Assembly: GCF_029873635.1 (NCBI RefSeq)
Contig: NC_080422.1
Coordinates: 18,506,049-18,570,048 of the forward strand
DNA length: 64,000 nt
Source: Malania oleifera
Taxonomy: Eukaryota > Streptophyta > Magnoliopsida > Santalales > Ximeniaceae
Direction of reading: 5' to 3'
This document shows positions 1-13,216 of the stretch, piece after piece; position 1 is the first letter of the stretch, and every line of letters starts with the position of its first letter. The notes under the pieces were generated by a model. That model was not told where the DNA came from. It was given only the letters and a program-made list of their open reading frames with translations, and searched no databases. The position numbers were made by a program, and so were the translations under genes.

Positions 1-3000
1 TGTGCTGAATGCTAGCTAAGTCCCTAGTGTCTCCTGTAAACTCCTCCAGAACCGTGATGTAAAACGTAGATCACGATCCGAGACTATGGATACTGGCACT
101 CCATGGGGTCGAACAATCTCCTGTATATAAATCTCTACTAACCTGTTCATAGGGTAGCTAATCTTAATAGACAGAAAGTGCGTTGTCTTCGTCAATCTAT
201 CAACTACCACCCAAATAGCATTCTGACCATGTAACGTTGGCGGCAGCTCAGTAACAAAATCCATGGATACGTGGTCCCACTTCCACTCGGGAATGAAAAG
301 TGGCTGCAACTGACTAGCTGGTCTCTGGTGCTCAGCCTTAACCTGCTGGCATGTCAAACACTGCTGCACAAATTCTGCTATCTCCCTCTTCATGCCACTC
401 CACCAGAAATACTCTCGTAGATCCCTATACATTTTTGTATTGCCTGGATGAATAGTGTATAGAGATCTGTGTGCTTCCTCTAAAATCGTTCTCTTGATAC
501 TGTCATCTGTAGGCACACACAATCTGGTGTGAAATCTCAAAGCCCCATCGTCAGAAATACTGAATTCCTCTCCCTGATCATCGTATATACTGGCAAACAC
601 CTCCACTAACTCTAGATCATCTCTCTGAGCAGTTTTAATCTTTTCATATAATGTGGGTTGTACGACCAAACTGGCAATAAGCACCTGAGGATCATCTTCC
701 ACTAATTCCACACCGAGTCTTTCTAAGTCTATCTGAATTGAATGCTGAACTATCACTGCTAGCTGTACTGTGTCTCCTGATTTACGGCTCAGTGCATCAA
801 CTACCACATTTGTTTTACCTGGGTGATAACTGATGGTGCAGTCATAATCCTTGATGAGTTCTAACCACCTCCTCTGCCGCATGTTCAACTCTTTCTGTGT
901 AAAGAAGTATTTTAGGCTCTTGTGATCCGAAAATATCTCACACCTCTCACCATATAAATAATGTCTCTAGATCTTTAGCGCACGTACAACCGCAGCCAAT
1001 TCTAGATCATGAGTAGGGTAGTTTTTTTCATATTCTTTCAACTGTCTGGACGCATACGCCACCACCCTACCATGCTGCATCAGCACACAACTGAGCCCTT
1101 ACAAAGACGCGTCACTGTAGATAACATAACCATCACCTCCTGATGGAATCGTCAGTACTGGTGTAGTGACGAGCCACTGCTTTAATTCCTGGAAGTTCTG
1201 CTCATACTCTTCATCCCACACAAATCTGGAATTCTTCCTGGTCAACCATGTGAGAGGACCTGACAAAACTGAAAATCCCTCAACGAAATAGCGATAATAA
1301 CCTGCCAGTCCTAAGAAGCTTCTGACTTCCTGCACATTTCTCGGCCTAGCCCAATTTACCACAGCATCAATCTTGTTGGGATCCACTGAAATACCGTCCC
1401 CTGAGATCACATGGCCTAAAAATGCTACCTTCTCAAGCCATAACTCACACTTACTAAACTAGGCGTAAAACTTCTCCTCTCTGAGTGTCTGCAGCACTTG
1501 CCTCAAATGCACCTCATGCTCCTCAAAACTCCTCGAGTACACCAGTATATCATCAATAAAAACTACTACAAACTGATCTAGATACTGTTGAAAAACTCTG
1601 TTCATCAAGTCCATGAACATGGCTGGGGCATTCGTCAGACCAAAGGGCATAACGAGGAACTCGTAGTGCCCATACCTGGTCCTGAAGGCTATCTTTGCAA
1701 CATCCTCTGCTTTTACTCTCACTTGATGATACCCGGATCTGAGGTCGATCTTAGAATATACCCGTATACCTTGGAGTTGATCAAACAAATCGTCTATACG
1801 GGGTAAAGGATATTTATTTTTGATAGTAACTTTCTTTATCTCCATGTAATCAATATACATCCTTATGGACCCGTCTTTCTTCTTTACGAACAACATTGGA
1901 GCTTCCCATGGCGATACACTGGGTTGTATAAACCCCTTGTTCAAAAAATCTTGCAACTGCTCCTTTAATTCTCCTAATTCAACTAGAGCCATACGGTAAG
2001 GAACCTTAGAGATTGGCGCAGTCCCTGGAGGTAAATCTATAGAAAAATCCACCTCGCGCACAGGAGGCAACCTTGGTAGCTCCTCTAGAAAAACATATAG
2101 AAATTCTTGTACTACTAGAGTGCTATCAATCTTCAATTCATTTTCAGATGCTTCTTTCCCAAAAGCTATAAACCCCTGACCTCCATCCACGAGTAATCTG
2201 CTTGCCTGCACGGTGGATACCAACTGTGTTGGAGCATGTACCCGTAAACCAACGAATATGAATTCCTGCTCTCCAGGAGGTCTGAAAATTACTTCTTTCT
2301 GGAAACAATCAATGCTGGCGTGATTGACAGCCAAGCAATCCATAACCAGTATTATATCGAACCCACACATATCAAATACAATAAGATCTACTGGTAGCAC
2401 TCTCCCCTGAATTTCTATCGGATAGCTTCTAAGTACCCTCTGACATCTAATCAATGATCCTGATGGTGTAGCTACCGACAATACTATATCTAATGACTGG
2501 GTTTCATTCTTAGATAATTTAACATAAGATACAGAAATGAAAGAATGAGTAGCACCTGAGTCAAATAGAACAATAACTGGATATAAAATAACAGTAAATG
2601 TACTTGTCACCACATCCGTAGCAGCCTCTGCATCACTCGGCATCAGAGCGTATACTCGTGCTGGGGCCATATTCTTCTGCTGGTCACCACGAGGCGCCTG
2701 GTATCCTCCCCGAACTGCCTGATGTCCTCCATGATAGGGCTTGGGAGCTGGGACCTGATTTGACTGACCTGGGCATTTATGTACCACGTGATTGGGTTTC
2801 CCACAACGGTAACATACACCTCTGCCTACCCGGCACTCCCCCAAATGATGTCTCCCGCACGTCTGACACATCGGGTAAGTCGGCGCACCCTGGTTCCCAC
2901 GAGGTCTTGCCATTTACCTCTGGTCTCCCCTATCGCGATGTCCTCTCCATGGACCCCTATTGGAGCCAACCTGAAAACCCTGAGGCGCAGGCCTCTTCCT

Positions 3001-3693
3001 CTGACTCTGAGCTGTTACACCCCTCTAAATACCACTCTCAATGATCGCAGCTCTATCTACAATCTCTGTGAATGTCTGAGCCCTGAAACCAATCACTTGC
3101 TCAAACAGATTCTGCCTCAGTCATTCTTCAAACTTCCTTACCTTTTTCTCTTCATCAGGTGCCAGATGCGGAGCAAAACGTGACAACTCGACAAACCGAG
3201 CTGCGTACTAGGATACGGTCATCTGCCCTTATACCAGATGCAAGAACTTTGCCGCCTTCACACTCCGAACAATAGCAGGGAAATACCGTTTGAAGAACAG
3301 TTCCTTGAATCGGTCCCACGTCACTGGAACTAGAACCGACCTATGCTTCTCTATCAGACGCACTGCTCTCCACCAGCGCTTCGCCTCCCGAATCAACTTG
3401 AATGCTGCAAATGCTACCTTGTGTTCATCCGTACATGGAAGCACCGCCAATGTCTCTTCGATATCCTGGACCCAATTCTCAGCTACAATCGGGTCATCTC
3501 CTCCAGTAAAGGATGGAGGCTTCATCCACGTCAATTGCTCAATCGAACAGCCACGCTCCCCAGAGCTCCTGGCCATCTCATCCATCACCTACTGAGTGAC
3601 GCTACACAGTACAACATCTGTATCTCCTCCACCTATGGTGGAAGGTTCTGGTCTATCCTCCCCAGCATTTGTGCCACTGCTTCCTGGGTCCAT
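1..3693 (-). pseudogene. gag-pol polyprotein of gypsy element H (stop-riddled, 3' end outside window)
   Basis: One continuous reading frame on the minus strand runs from an ATG at 3693 to the window edge and is broken only by in-frame stops. Order: retrotransposon gag domain (about 3588-3229), CCHC zinc knuckle of form [14 protein letters not shown] (about 2830-2790), aspartic protease with [10 protein letters not shown] (about 2560), RT with the [10 protein letters not shown] and FIDDILVYS motifs (about 2000-1530), RNase H with YSDAS (about 1100), integrase HHCC zinc finger (about 450-340) and integrase core (DFVTEL, VVDRLTK; about 290-16). I count ten in-frame stops: six TAG, three TAA, one TGA. 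No frameshift is needed to follow the frame, so the copy is fairly young but no longer codes for a full polyprotein. Confidence 0.9.
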
Positions 3694-3979
3694 CCTAAAA
3701 TAGAAAACACACTTAAGCAACTTATCCCCTATATAGACCTATCCTATACCACTTGAAAATTGATTTCCTTCCCCGACCTTACCCAATATCCCGTTTTGTC
3801 ACCTAAACACACGACCCAACAATAATTTATTATGGTTTTCTTGAAATTGTCACCCCAGAAAAAACACAAAAACCACCACGGTAATCCTGTACCCAGACAT
3901 TGAACAAACCTCAAATCCTTTTCCTATACTCTGGTATTGCTTTTGCTGCACTCTAAAGTATACATAACTTAGCAACCTA

Positions 3980-3992
3980 GGCTCTGATACCA
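3980..3992 (-). other. Primer-binding site of element H (initiator tRNA-Met)
   Basis: The minus strand reads TGGTATCAGAGCC, the complement of the 3' end of plant initiator tRNA-Met. It lies three bases inside the LTR boundary and fixes the orientation of the element. Confidence 0.9.
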
Positions 3993-3995
3993 AAC

Positions 3996-5909
3996 TGTAA
4001 CGACCTGCTTAATTTCCATATTTTTTTTTATACTATGACATTCTACATGCGCTGATACCATACTAGGGCTGAACCCAAACGTTAGCCTAAGCAGCGAGAA
4101 GTATAAATCAAATAAACATATCCATAAATCATTATATACAATACAATACCAGAGTACTAACATGTTTTCCAAATTATACACTTATCACTGTTCCCAAAAT
4201 ATCCCTTAACTAGCTAAGGCTATACAAAAATACTCCCACAATACTCATTTTACTGTCAGGGCAGTACTGAAGCCCTTCTATCTGCGAGCCTGGTATGCTC
4301 ACCTACCTGAATCACCTGAAAAATGGTTCAACACTGGGATGAGCCAACGTTTAGTAAGACGAAATATACTATTACTAGTGTGTGGCAAATGAGCTACAAT
4401 ATTATGAAAATTTGTTTCTATATAATCATATATAACTGGATACGTAAGTACAGTACAAGTAATGAAATACCCCACCCTTTCCATGTTGTTTAACATAACA
4501 GTATTGTAGGTTATTATTCAAAATACTTCTAGTATACATAAGTATGTTCCTTATTTCTGTAAAGCTGTATATACTTAGTAGTAACTGAAAACTTTCCCTA
4601 TGGATAACTGTGTGTTATGATTTAACCCCTTATGATAGGGTTGTGTGGCCCGTAGGCGGGATCTACACTGGCTGACCGACCAGGGTAAATCACCATACTC
4701 CATCGGTCTGATCTGCCCACCTCAACCCATATCTGATGGGGAGCCTGTCCACGTCAAGGGCCTAGGTGATCGACCTACTACCATGTATTATTTAAATAGG
4801 TGGTTGCACTCATAACATAAATATTTGTAGCAACGGTACCGTGCTCTGCTGTATGGTCCAACAGGGTCTGATACTATATAATATATCTCTATATACAACT
4901 GTATGATTTACCATGATTCTGAAATAACCGTAATAACCATGATGCTGCATAAACTGTAACTGTAATTCATACGTCATAATACTGAGAACTGTATAATCAT
5001 AACACTGATAATTGCATAATCATAGTACTGAAATTCATATAATCCTGGTACTGGGATTCGTATAATCATGGTACTAGAATTCGTATAGTCATGGTACTGA
5101 AATTCATAAAATCATGATTCTGAAATTCATAAAACACATCTCCGTACTATATTCATATTCTCAAGCCACACCATACTTTAATATTTAATATTCATAATTT
5201 AATAAACTATATAATATTTTGAAATTACCTAGCATAGCATATTTCCCTTCCCTGACTACTGGAAAGCCCTTATGGTATACTGGCCTAACACCCGCAGGGC
5301 TTCCTACACAACACCCTAAAAACAATATTTGCCAGAAAAAAATATCAGTATTTCTTTGCCTACACCATTTCCTATAACCGTCAGAAGGCCAAAAATGGAC
5401 TAAAAGGCCTTACCCTGAATTTGAGATGAAATCCAACTTCATTTTACAAACGATCCGCTCCGGCAGACTTGTAGAAAACTTCGCTAGGAGCGTCGTGGTG
5501 GCTTCAGATCGTCGATTCAGCGACTGGTGGGGCCGAAATCGAAGAGAGAAGGGAGAGAGAGCATTGGAGAGAGAGAGAAGTGCTAAAAGTGAATAAAAAT
5601 ATGAGTTTTCACTATTTATAGGGCCAGATTCGTTGATGAAACACGTCACCTCGTCGACGAGTCCTTCAAAAAAATCGTCGACGAACCTTACCCTTCGTTG
5701 ACGAAATTCAAAGTAGCCCAAATCCTTTTCTCGACATTTTCTCCTCGACGAAACGGAACTCGTCGACGAGATCCTGAAGACCTTCGTCGACGAAACCCTG
5801 TATTTGTCGACAAAGTCTGGCAATTTCCTAAAATTTTTCTCCTTCTATTTCTGTTTTCATTTTCCTCCCTCTTTATTATTTAAATAGTATTATTCTTCGG
5901 GTCACTACA
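3996..5909 (-). repeat. 5' LTR of gypsy element H
   Basis: On the minus strand the repeat starts TGTAGTGACC and ends GGTCGTTACA next to the primer-binding site. It is about 1.9 kb. From the minus-strand start it contains the GTCGAC palindrome cluster (5630-5823), a TATA box (5612-5620), a pyrimidine-rich leader (GA-rich on the plus strand near 5540-5580) and a long U5-like part holding the conserved 'CTTACTGAG...TTTTTCAGG' block near 4305-4360. The solo LTR at 10289-12472 is the same family. Confidence 0.88.
5612..5823 (-). promoter_or_regulatory. U3 palindrome array plus TATA box, gypsy LTR H
   Basis: The TATA box (minus strand TATAAATAG) is at 5612-5620. Directly upstream of it, 5630-5823 holds four exact copies of the 10-bp palindrome TCGTCGACGA (5651, 5675, 5760, 5784) and several one- or two-base variants, spaced about 20-85 bp. 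The position suggests enhancer-like sites for the LTR promoter; the binding factor is unknown. Confidence 0.75.
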
Positions 5910-6630
5910 CGGCATGCTGGGCAGTGGATAGAAATTAGGGATTTAGGGTGGAACCTAGAACTGGAAGAGGAAGATGGTGTGCAGGTTGCAACATGCCAGT
6001 TAGTGGGTAGATGTATATACAAGCAAATAAATGGGTCACTCGTCGAGTGATCCGACTTGAACCTGCCTAACTCGTCTAATAAATGGGTCAGGTTTGGGTT
6101 GACTTGTTTATAAACGGGTTGACTTGTATTAAACCCTAACCCAGTTTAATTAGGTAGGTCACAGGTCACCTGTAGGGTTTTGACCCATTTTTCCATGTGA
6201 AGGATCCTTGAGTCATTCATTAGAGAATGCACAATCTTCAAGCATAGACTCAAACATTGATAAAGAGTTAGTAGTTGAATTTGAAAAAAAAATGTTCATT
6301 TGTCTTGCAATGATGAAGTTGACCAAGTGCATTTTGAGTATAAGAACATTATTTGTGAAAAAGTATATGAGAGGAAAATTGACTTTGATGAAAGCATTTC
6401 ATCTATGTCCATTTATTTTATTACACTATAATGGGAAAACAATTTTTTCAAGCAAAAACACTTCTTCATGCAAATATGAACAAACTTCAAAATACCAAAT
6501 TATCTTTTCTCAATCTATGCTTCAAATCAAAAACTTGGAAACTCCGGTTTAAGTGAAGTTATCTTTCGTGGATTTCAGAATATGCCTTGAATATTAAGAC
6601 GCCACATGAAATGGTATTTTAACTTAATCC
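5910..6630. other. Intergenic, no gene seen
   Basis: This stretch lies between the LTR of H and the copia element F. A run of telomere-unlike, low-complexity text (repeated GGGTCA/GGGTTGAC words near 6025-6190) is present. A 114-codon open frame at 6208-6552 has no domain I recognise and is probably chance. Confidence 0.5.
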
Positions 6631-6921
6631 TATTAAAGAAATTTGTCGAGAATTCTAGTAGTTGAAGATTTGCGAATATCTGATTGTATACGGTGATTTG
6701 GGATTCTTTAGATTGTATTACTTGAATATTTGTTTGCATTTGATAGTGTAGAATCTCCTTCATTTAGTATTTAAATAATTTTAAATTTGTATTTGAATTT
6801 GATAGTCCAGAATCTCTTTTATTTAGTATTTAAATACTTTTGAATTTGTAACAAATTATACCTTGTACAAGTCCTATATATAAGACATCTCTATATCAAA
6901 GAAAGTGTCCTACATTTTCTA
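6631..6921 (+). repeat. 5' LTR of copia element F
   Basis: Starts TATTAAAGAAATTTG and ends next to the primer-binding site at 6924. It matches 13227-13459 but is longer by about 58 bp because an internal segment is tandemly duplicated (about 6735-6790 and 6793-6848, each reading TTTGATAGT...ATTTAGTATTTAAATA). A TATA-like CCTATATATAAG lies at about 6872-6883. The LTR begins and ends with TA rather than TG/CA in both copies. Confidence 0.85.
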
Positions 6922-6923
6922 TA

Positions 6924-6935
6924 TGGTATCAGAGC
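6924..6935 (+). other. Primer-binding site of copia F
   Basis: TGGTATCAGAGC, complementary to initiator tRNA-Met, two bases after the 5' LTR. Confidence 0.9.
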
Positions 6936-9900
6936 TCTTTCTCTAACGAGCATTTTTTTCCTTCTCTTTCCTAATGGTCGTTTCTTCTAAATCCGTTGTT
7001 GTCACCATCCTAGACACTCCTGGCAGTGACAACTCTTCTTTTATTGTCATAAATGTCAACTCCAAGCTTCCCTTGAAGCTTACCCTTTCCAACTTCCCTT
7101 CTTGGCACACCCAATTGACGTTATTGCTCATTGGCTATGACCTTTAGGGCTATCTTGACAGTACAATCGTTTGTTCGCCACGAACCATTTCTCCCAGCAC
7201 CTCCTCTGTCGGTTCATCTTCTACAGGTGTCTCTAATCCGATTTTCTGGCATTGGCTTCAGCAAGATGAGCTGATCCTCCATGCCATCCTTGCATCTGTC
7301 TCCAAGTCGGTTATGCCGCTCATTGCCACTTCCACCATTGCTCATGATGCTTGGTCCAAGTTGCAACAATTGTATATCAATTGTTCATGCACTCGTGTTA
7401 TGCAACTTAAGGAGGAGTTGACTCTCATTCAACGAGAGTCCCGTTCGGTCTCGAAGTATCTCCATGCCATCAAGGTATTAGTTGATGAACTTGCTATAAT
7501 TGATTCTCCCGTCTCAGTGGATGACATTACTTTGTATGTCCTTAACGGTCTTGGCCCTAAGTATTGTGAGATTGCAGTGCCTATTCAGGCACATGAGACT
7601 TCTCTTACGTTTGAGGAGCTTCATGACATGTTAGTTGGCCACAAAAGTTACTTACGACATGTTGATGCATCCAATGTTGTCCTGGTTGCCACTGCGAATT
7701 CCACTCAGTGCCGAACTTCCGCTTCCACTTTCAACCACAACCAACGTTCTAACCCTAGTTCCTCTAGTCAGAATCGCTCCAAATTTGGTCGCAATAATTA
7801 CAAAGAGTAGTCTGGTAAGCCCCGAATCGTTTATCAGCTGTGCGACAAAGTTGGCCACTTGGCCAATACTTGTTACTCAGCTTCAGGAGTGAAGTTTGTT
7901 AATTGTGTTGCTACAAATGCATCCACCGACAAAAAATAGCTTGTGGATTCCGCTGCTTCTCACAATATCACCTCCGATCTTTCCAATCTCTCTGTTCACT
8001 CGGAGTATGATGGCACGGATGAGGTCGTCATTGGCGATGGCTTAGGTTTGCGAGTCACACATGTTGACTCTATGTTTCTTCCCTCTTCCTCAAAGTCTTT
8101 TAAATTGACTAATACTCTTTGTGTTCCTAATATTCACAAAAACCTAATCTCCGTTCATAATTTCACTCGTAGCAATGATGTCTATCTTGAGTTTCACCCA
8201 TTTTATTTTCTTGTAAAGGATCGGAGCACGGGGGCAACTCTACTTCATGGTAAATGTCAGGATGGTGTCTATCCAATGGCGATGGCATCTTTCGTTAAAG
8301 CATCTTTTGTTTTAGCACTTGTTGGTGAACAAACAACAGCCGACACCAAGTATAGAAGATTTGGGCATCCGTAAAATAAAGTAGTTGATTTTGTTATTCA
8401 TACCTTTTCTCTACCAGCTGTGGTGTCTAGTGTCTCTTCATCTTCCGTTTGTAATGCTTGTCAATGCAATAAAAGTCACAAGTTGCCTTTTTCTTCCACT
8501 TCTCTTGTTAGCACTCATCCACTTGAATACATTTATACTAATGTTTGGGGGCCTACAAATTCCACTTAGCTTGATGGGTTTCATTTTTATGTCTTGTTTG
8601 TTGATCACTTTACTAAATATTGTTGGTTGTTTCCCATCCAACGAAAAAGTGACGTTTGCAACATTTTTTATCAATTGAAAGGGCTACTTGAAAAATAGTT
8701 TGGTTTTCACATCAAACACTTATACTCCGATAATGGGGGTGAATTTCAAGCTCTTCGTCATTTTATATCCTCTAATTCCATTGGCTGGCTTACCACTGCT
8801 CCTTATACACCTGAGAAAAATGGTACGAGTGAACGCCGACATCGGCACATTGTCAAAACTGGTCTCACCTTGTTAAGTCAAGCGTGTCTCCCTCTTTCCT
8901 ATTGGTCCTACACATTTTAGGTAGTGGTTTATTTAATAAATCGTATGTCCACTCCTATTTTGAAAAATAAAAGTCATTTTGAATATTTGTTTGGTCGTTG
9001 CCTCGATTACAAAAAGTTGTGTATATTTGGTTATCAGTGTTACCCATGGCTCAAACCTTATGCCACTAGTAAACTTCAATCAAAATCTATGCCTTGTCTC
9101 CTTCTCGGTTACTCGAGTTCTTATAGTACCTATAGGTGTATGGACCTTGTTACCTCTCGCATTTACGTGTCTAGGCATGTGATTTTTTATGAATGTATTT
9201 TTTCCTTTTCTTCCTTTGCTCATGTTGTTGTGCCTCCTCTGTCAGTTTCAGGTGCTATGACAAAGGACCTTGCCATTCCCGCAGTGCCTTCCATTGGACC
9301 CTCCTCTCCTACCATTGTGATGGACAACACTACTGCAGCTCCAATTTCATCACTTTCCCTTGCACATTCTCCGCCAGAGGTAATCCCTTCATCCACCATA
9401 CCTGCATTTTTGGCCCGGTCCACCCATACTCATGGTATGACTACCTTGTCTATGAATAATATTCATAGACCCAAACAACTTTACCTTGCCACTCGACACC
9501 CTCTTCCTCAACCTATTGTGCCCACATGTATGTCTCATGCCTTGAAAGATCCCAAGTGGTGGCATGTTATGTCCGAAGAGTTCACTATGTTGGTTAAACA
9601 TGGTACATGGGAGTTGGTTTTACTGTGCTCTAAAATTAAACCCGTTGGCTGCAAATGGGTTTTCTGTATCAAACGTAATCTTGATGGTATTATTTCTCGT
9701 CATAAAGCCCGGTTAGTGGCTGAAGGTTTTCATCAACGGCCTGGCTTTAACTATAATGAGACATTCAGCCCTATTGTGAAGTTTGGGTTGTCCTCTCCAT
9801 TGTTGTTTAGAAAAATTGGTCATTCGCCAACTAGATGTTTATAATTGCGTTTTTCCATGGTCGCCTTAAGGAGGATGTATTCATGGTTCAACCTCTGGGT

Positions 9901-10288
9901 TTTGTTGATCCTAATCTTCATTTTCATTTGCAGGTTAAAAAGGTCTTTGTATGGCTTGAAACAAGCACCTCGTGCTTGGTATCAAGAATTGAGTGCTTGT
10001 CTTCTTCAACTTGGTTTTCAGCAGTCTAAATCTGATTCTTCTTTGTTTATCTATAAGAGTACTGATGCTACTCTTTATTTTTTGGTATATGTCAATGATC
10101 TCTTAATCACTGGGAGTAACTCTGCTGCTATTTCTAAGGTTGTTCAACAGCTCGGTCATCGGTTTTCTCTAAAGGATCTTGGTCCCTTGCATTACTTTCT
10201 TGGTGTTGAGGTGATTTCAGTTCCCCATGGACTGTTCCTCTCCCAACAAAAGTATATTCATGATCTCCTTCCTTGCACTAAGATGGAT

Positions 10289-12472
10289 TGTAACGACCTC
10301 AAAATTCATACCATTTTTTTATATATAAATATATACACCATAAACAGTCCTACGCAACGGAAACATAAATCATAAACCATCTATACATAAACTGTACAAT
10401 ACCAGATTCTAGATATACAGACCATACAAAATGCCATTCCAGTATCATCTATATCCAAAAAACATACACAATTATGCCAAAAACTCACCCTATAATCAGG
10501 GTGACCAATCACTCTCTCTATCCGCGAGCCTGATCTGCTCGCCTATCTGGCTCACCTGAAAAATGTTAGAATAAAGGGGTGATTCAACGCTCAGTAAGTG
10601 GAAATATACTATCACTAGTGTGTGACAGTTAAGTTAAAAGTACTTTAAAATATAGCAACTGAACTGTAATTCATCAATATGTAAAACATATCTTTTAAGC
10701 ATATTTATTCTTCTCGATTTAAAATACACTGTATTATTTGTATTTTCTATTTCTCATACTGATAATATCATACTATACTGTAAAATTGTAAATATATAAA
10801 TATCTGTACTTTATCCCTGGGACTCTGTACATCATGTTTTGACCCCTCATGACAGGGTTGTGCGGCTCGTAGGCGGGACTCTATCTGGTCAGCTCTCCAG
10901 ATAGGTCATCATACTCTACACTACCTCAGTCCAGCCAAATTGCATCCTCTCCTAAGCTCGGGACTGGCTACTACCTCGTTAATACCGGCCCCCTCAACCC
11001 AGTGTACTGGGGAGCTGCATACTCTCCGAGCACGGCATGACGGTACCCACATACTATCTGAGATATGTGGTTGCACTCTATCTATATCTAGCAACGGTAC
11101 CATGCTCTATAATCTGTATCTATCTGTGTAACTTTCCTCAGGGATCTGATACTATATACATATATACATATATACTCTTTTACTATTTTTCGTTATGTTT
11201 CCAAAATTTCCACAATTTTATGTTTCTGTACTATAAATACTATATCTGTAGCATCTTGATGCTACCTCTGTATATCTATCTGTGTATTCTATATATATAC
11301 TCTATCTGTGTGTTCTGTACGTTATGGTAACAGGGAAAACATAGAATGTTATAATACTGTATATATATATACTATTCTGTAATAAACTGTAATGTAAAAT
11401 ACTGATCATGAAACTACTTGTATAAAAATTGTATATGCAAGTAAATTTCTCTATACATGTATATCCTCATCTGTATAATTTATATAATCTCTCATTGAGA
11501 TTGAGGCGTTACGTACCGCCGTCCCTCAATTCAGTATAATATGATATATTATAATAACTGTATGAATTTCTTCATTTCATAAAAATCTACTTAGGTCACA
11601 TGAACATTTAAACTCATATTTTAAAACAAATACTAATTCAAACTCATATTCTGAAAATTATGTATAGCAAAATGGGGTAGTTATGCATTTATAAAATCTC
11701 TATTATCATTACAAAAATTCCTAATATAGCATATTTCCCTTACCTCAATTTTGAAAAGCCCCTATAAAAATCTAGCTGTATACCCGCAAGATTCCTAACC
11801 CGACATCCTGAAAACGCAATCCCCCAAAACAAAACATCAGTATTTCCTAGTCTACATCATTTTCTATAACTATTAGGAAGTCAAAAACTTAATAAAAGAT
11901 CTTACCCATAATTTGGGATGAAATCCAACTTCATTTTCTCGACGATCTGTTCCAGCAAACTTGTAGGGAATTCCACCAGGAGTGTCGTGGTAACCTCGGA
12001 TCGTTGATTCAGCGACTGGTGGGGTCGGAAATGAAGAGAGAAGGGAGAGAGAGTCGTAGAGAAAGAGAGAGAGAGAGGAGAGAGAGAGCTCGCTGAAAAA
12101 TGAGAAATATCCCGGATTTCGTATATATATATAATAGGGGATTTCGTTGACGAACACAGGACGAGACCCTGTGTTTGTCGACTAGTCCTTTACAGATTTC
12201 GTCGACGAGACCCTGTGTTTGTCGACGAAATTCAGGCTGCCTCAGAACCCCTCTCGGTATTTTCTCGTCAACGAAACCCTGTGTTCGTTGACGTAATTTC
12301 TTAACCACTCGTCGACGAATCCCTGTATTCGTCGACGAGTCCTTGTAATTTCTTGAATTTCTTTTATTCTCCAAAAATGCAATGTCGTCAACGAACGCAG
12401 CCTCCTTCTGTTTATGTATCTATTTTCCTCTCTCTTTAATATTTGAATATCAATATTTTTTAGGTCGTTACA
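10289..12472 (-). repeat. Solo LTR of gypsy family H, inserted in the RT of copia F
   Basis: TGTAACGACC...GGTCGTTACA, flanked by the 5-bp duplication TGGAT (10284-10288 and 12473-12477). The RT reading frame of F continues cleanly on the other side. It matches LTR H (3996-5909) in order and orientation, including the block ending 'GGATGAAATCCAACTTCATTTT' split around 11900-11940. There is no primer-binding site or coding remnant, so it is a solo LTR left by LTR-LTR recombination. Confidence 0.92.
12121..12400 (-). promoter_or_regulatory. U3 palindrome array plus TATA box in solo LTR (10289-12472)
   Basis: A TATA-rich stretch (12121-12135) is followed, upstream on the minus strand, by three exact TCGTCGACGA palindromes (12199, 12309, 12329) and several variants such as TGTCGACGAA. 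Same arrangement as in LTR H. Confidence 0.72.
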
Positions 12473-13216
12473 TGGATGGTGCTAGGGCAGTGATGACTCC
12501 ACTTGCCACAAAGGATCTTCTTTGGCTCCACGATTGCTCTTTTATTGCTGATCCGACTGAATTTCGCCGAGTTATAGGAACTCTTCAATACCTCTCTCTA
12601 ACTTGGCCAGACATTGTCTTCCCAGTCAATAAGCTGACTTAGTTCATGTATAAACCATCTCAACTCCATTGGATTGCTGCCAAGGTACTTGAAAGGTACT
12701 TTTCATCATGGCATCCTCCTCAAGCGCACTAAGAATCTCACTTTTCAAGTTTTTTCGAATGCTGATTGGGCAGGTGATAGGGATACTATATCCTCCATCT
12801 CTGCCTACTTTATTTTTCTAAATGATTGTCCCATTTCATGGAGCACGTGCAAGCAGCGTATTGTGGCTCATTCCTCCACTGAGGCGAAATATCGAGCTCT
12901 TGCTTCAGCCACCTCCGAGGTTGTTTGGATTCGCTCGTTGTTGCAAGAACTTGGTATTTTGATTCCTAAGCCTCCACATATGTTTTGTGATAATATTGGT
13001 GCTTGCAGTTGAGTCTTAACCTTGTTATGCATTCATAGATGAGGCATATCGCTATTGATCTTCATTTTGTTTGTGATCTGGTTAAAAAAGGTTTGCTGCA
13101 AGTCTCTTATGTTAGCACCAACATTCAACTTGTCGATCTCTTAATTAAGGCTCTATCCCGTCACAAATTTCACTCTTTGTGCTCCAAGATTGGTTTAATT
13201 GATGGCATGCCTATCT

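Larger units (their letters stand above)
1..5909 (-). mobile_element. Ty3/gypsy chromovirus-like element, 5' part (element H), cut by window edge
   Basis: Reading leftwards on the minus strand there is a 5' LTR (3996-5909), a primer-binding site for initiator tRNA-Met (3980-3992), gag, protease, reverse transcriptase, RNase H and the start of integrase, which leaves the window at position 1. RT before RNase H before integrase is the Ty3/gypsy order. The long LTR (about 1.9 kb), the CCHC knuckle and the RT wording resemble the Tekay/Del chromoviruses; the chromodomain itself would lie outside the window, so the clade is inferred. The 3' LTR and one target duplication are not visible; the right flank begins CGGCA. 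Confidence 0.9.

Noticed and set aside
3980..3992. tRNA-Met gene
   Set aside because: Only the 3' terminal complement of the tRNA is present, at LTR borders; there is no cloverleaf, so it is a primer-binding site.
6208..6552. 114-codon open frame between elements H and F
   Set aside because: No domain, compositionally like AT-rich random sequence, no conserved copy in the window.
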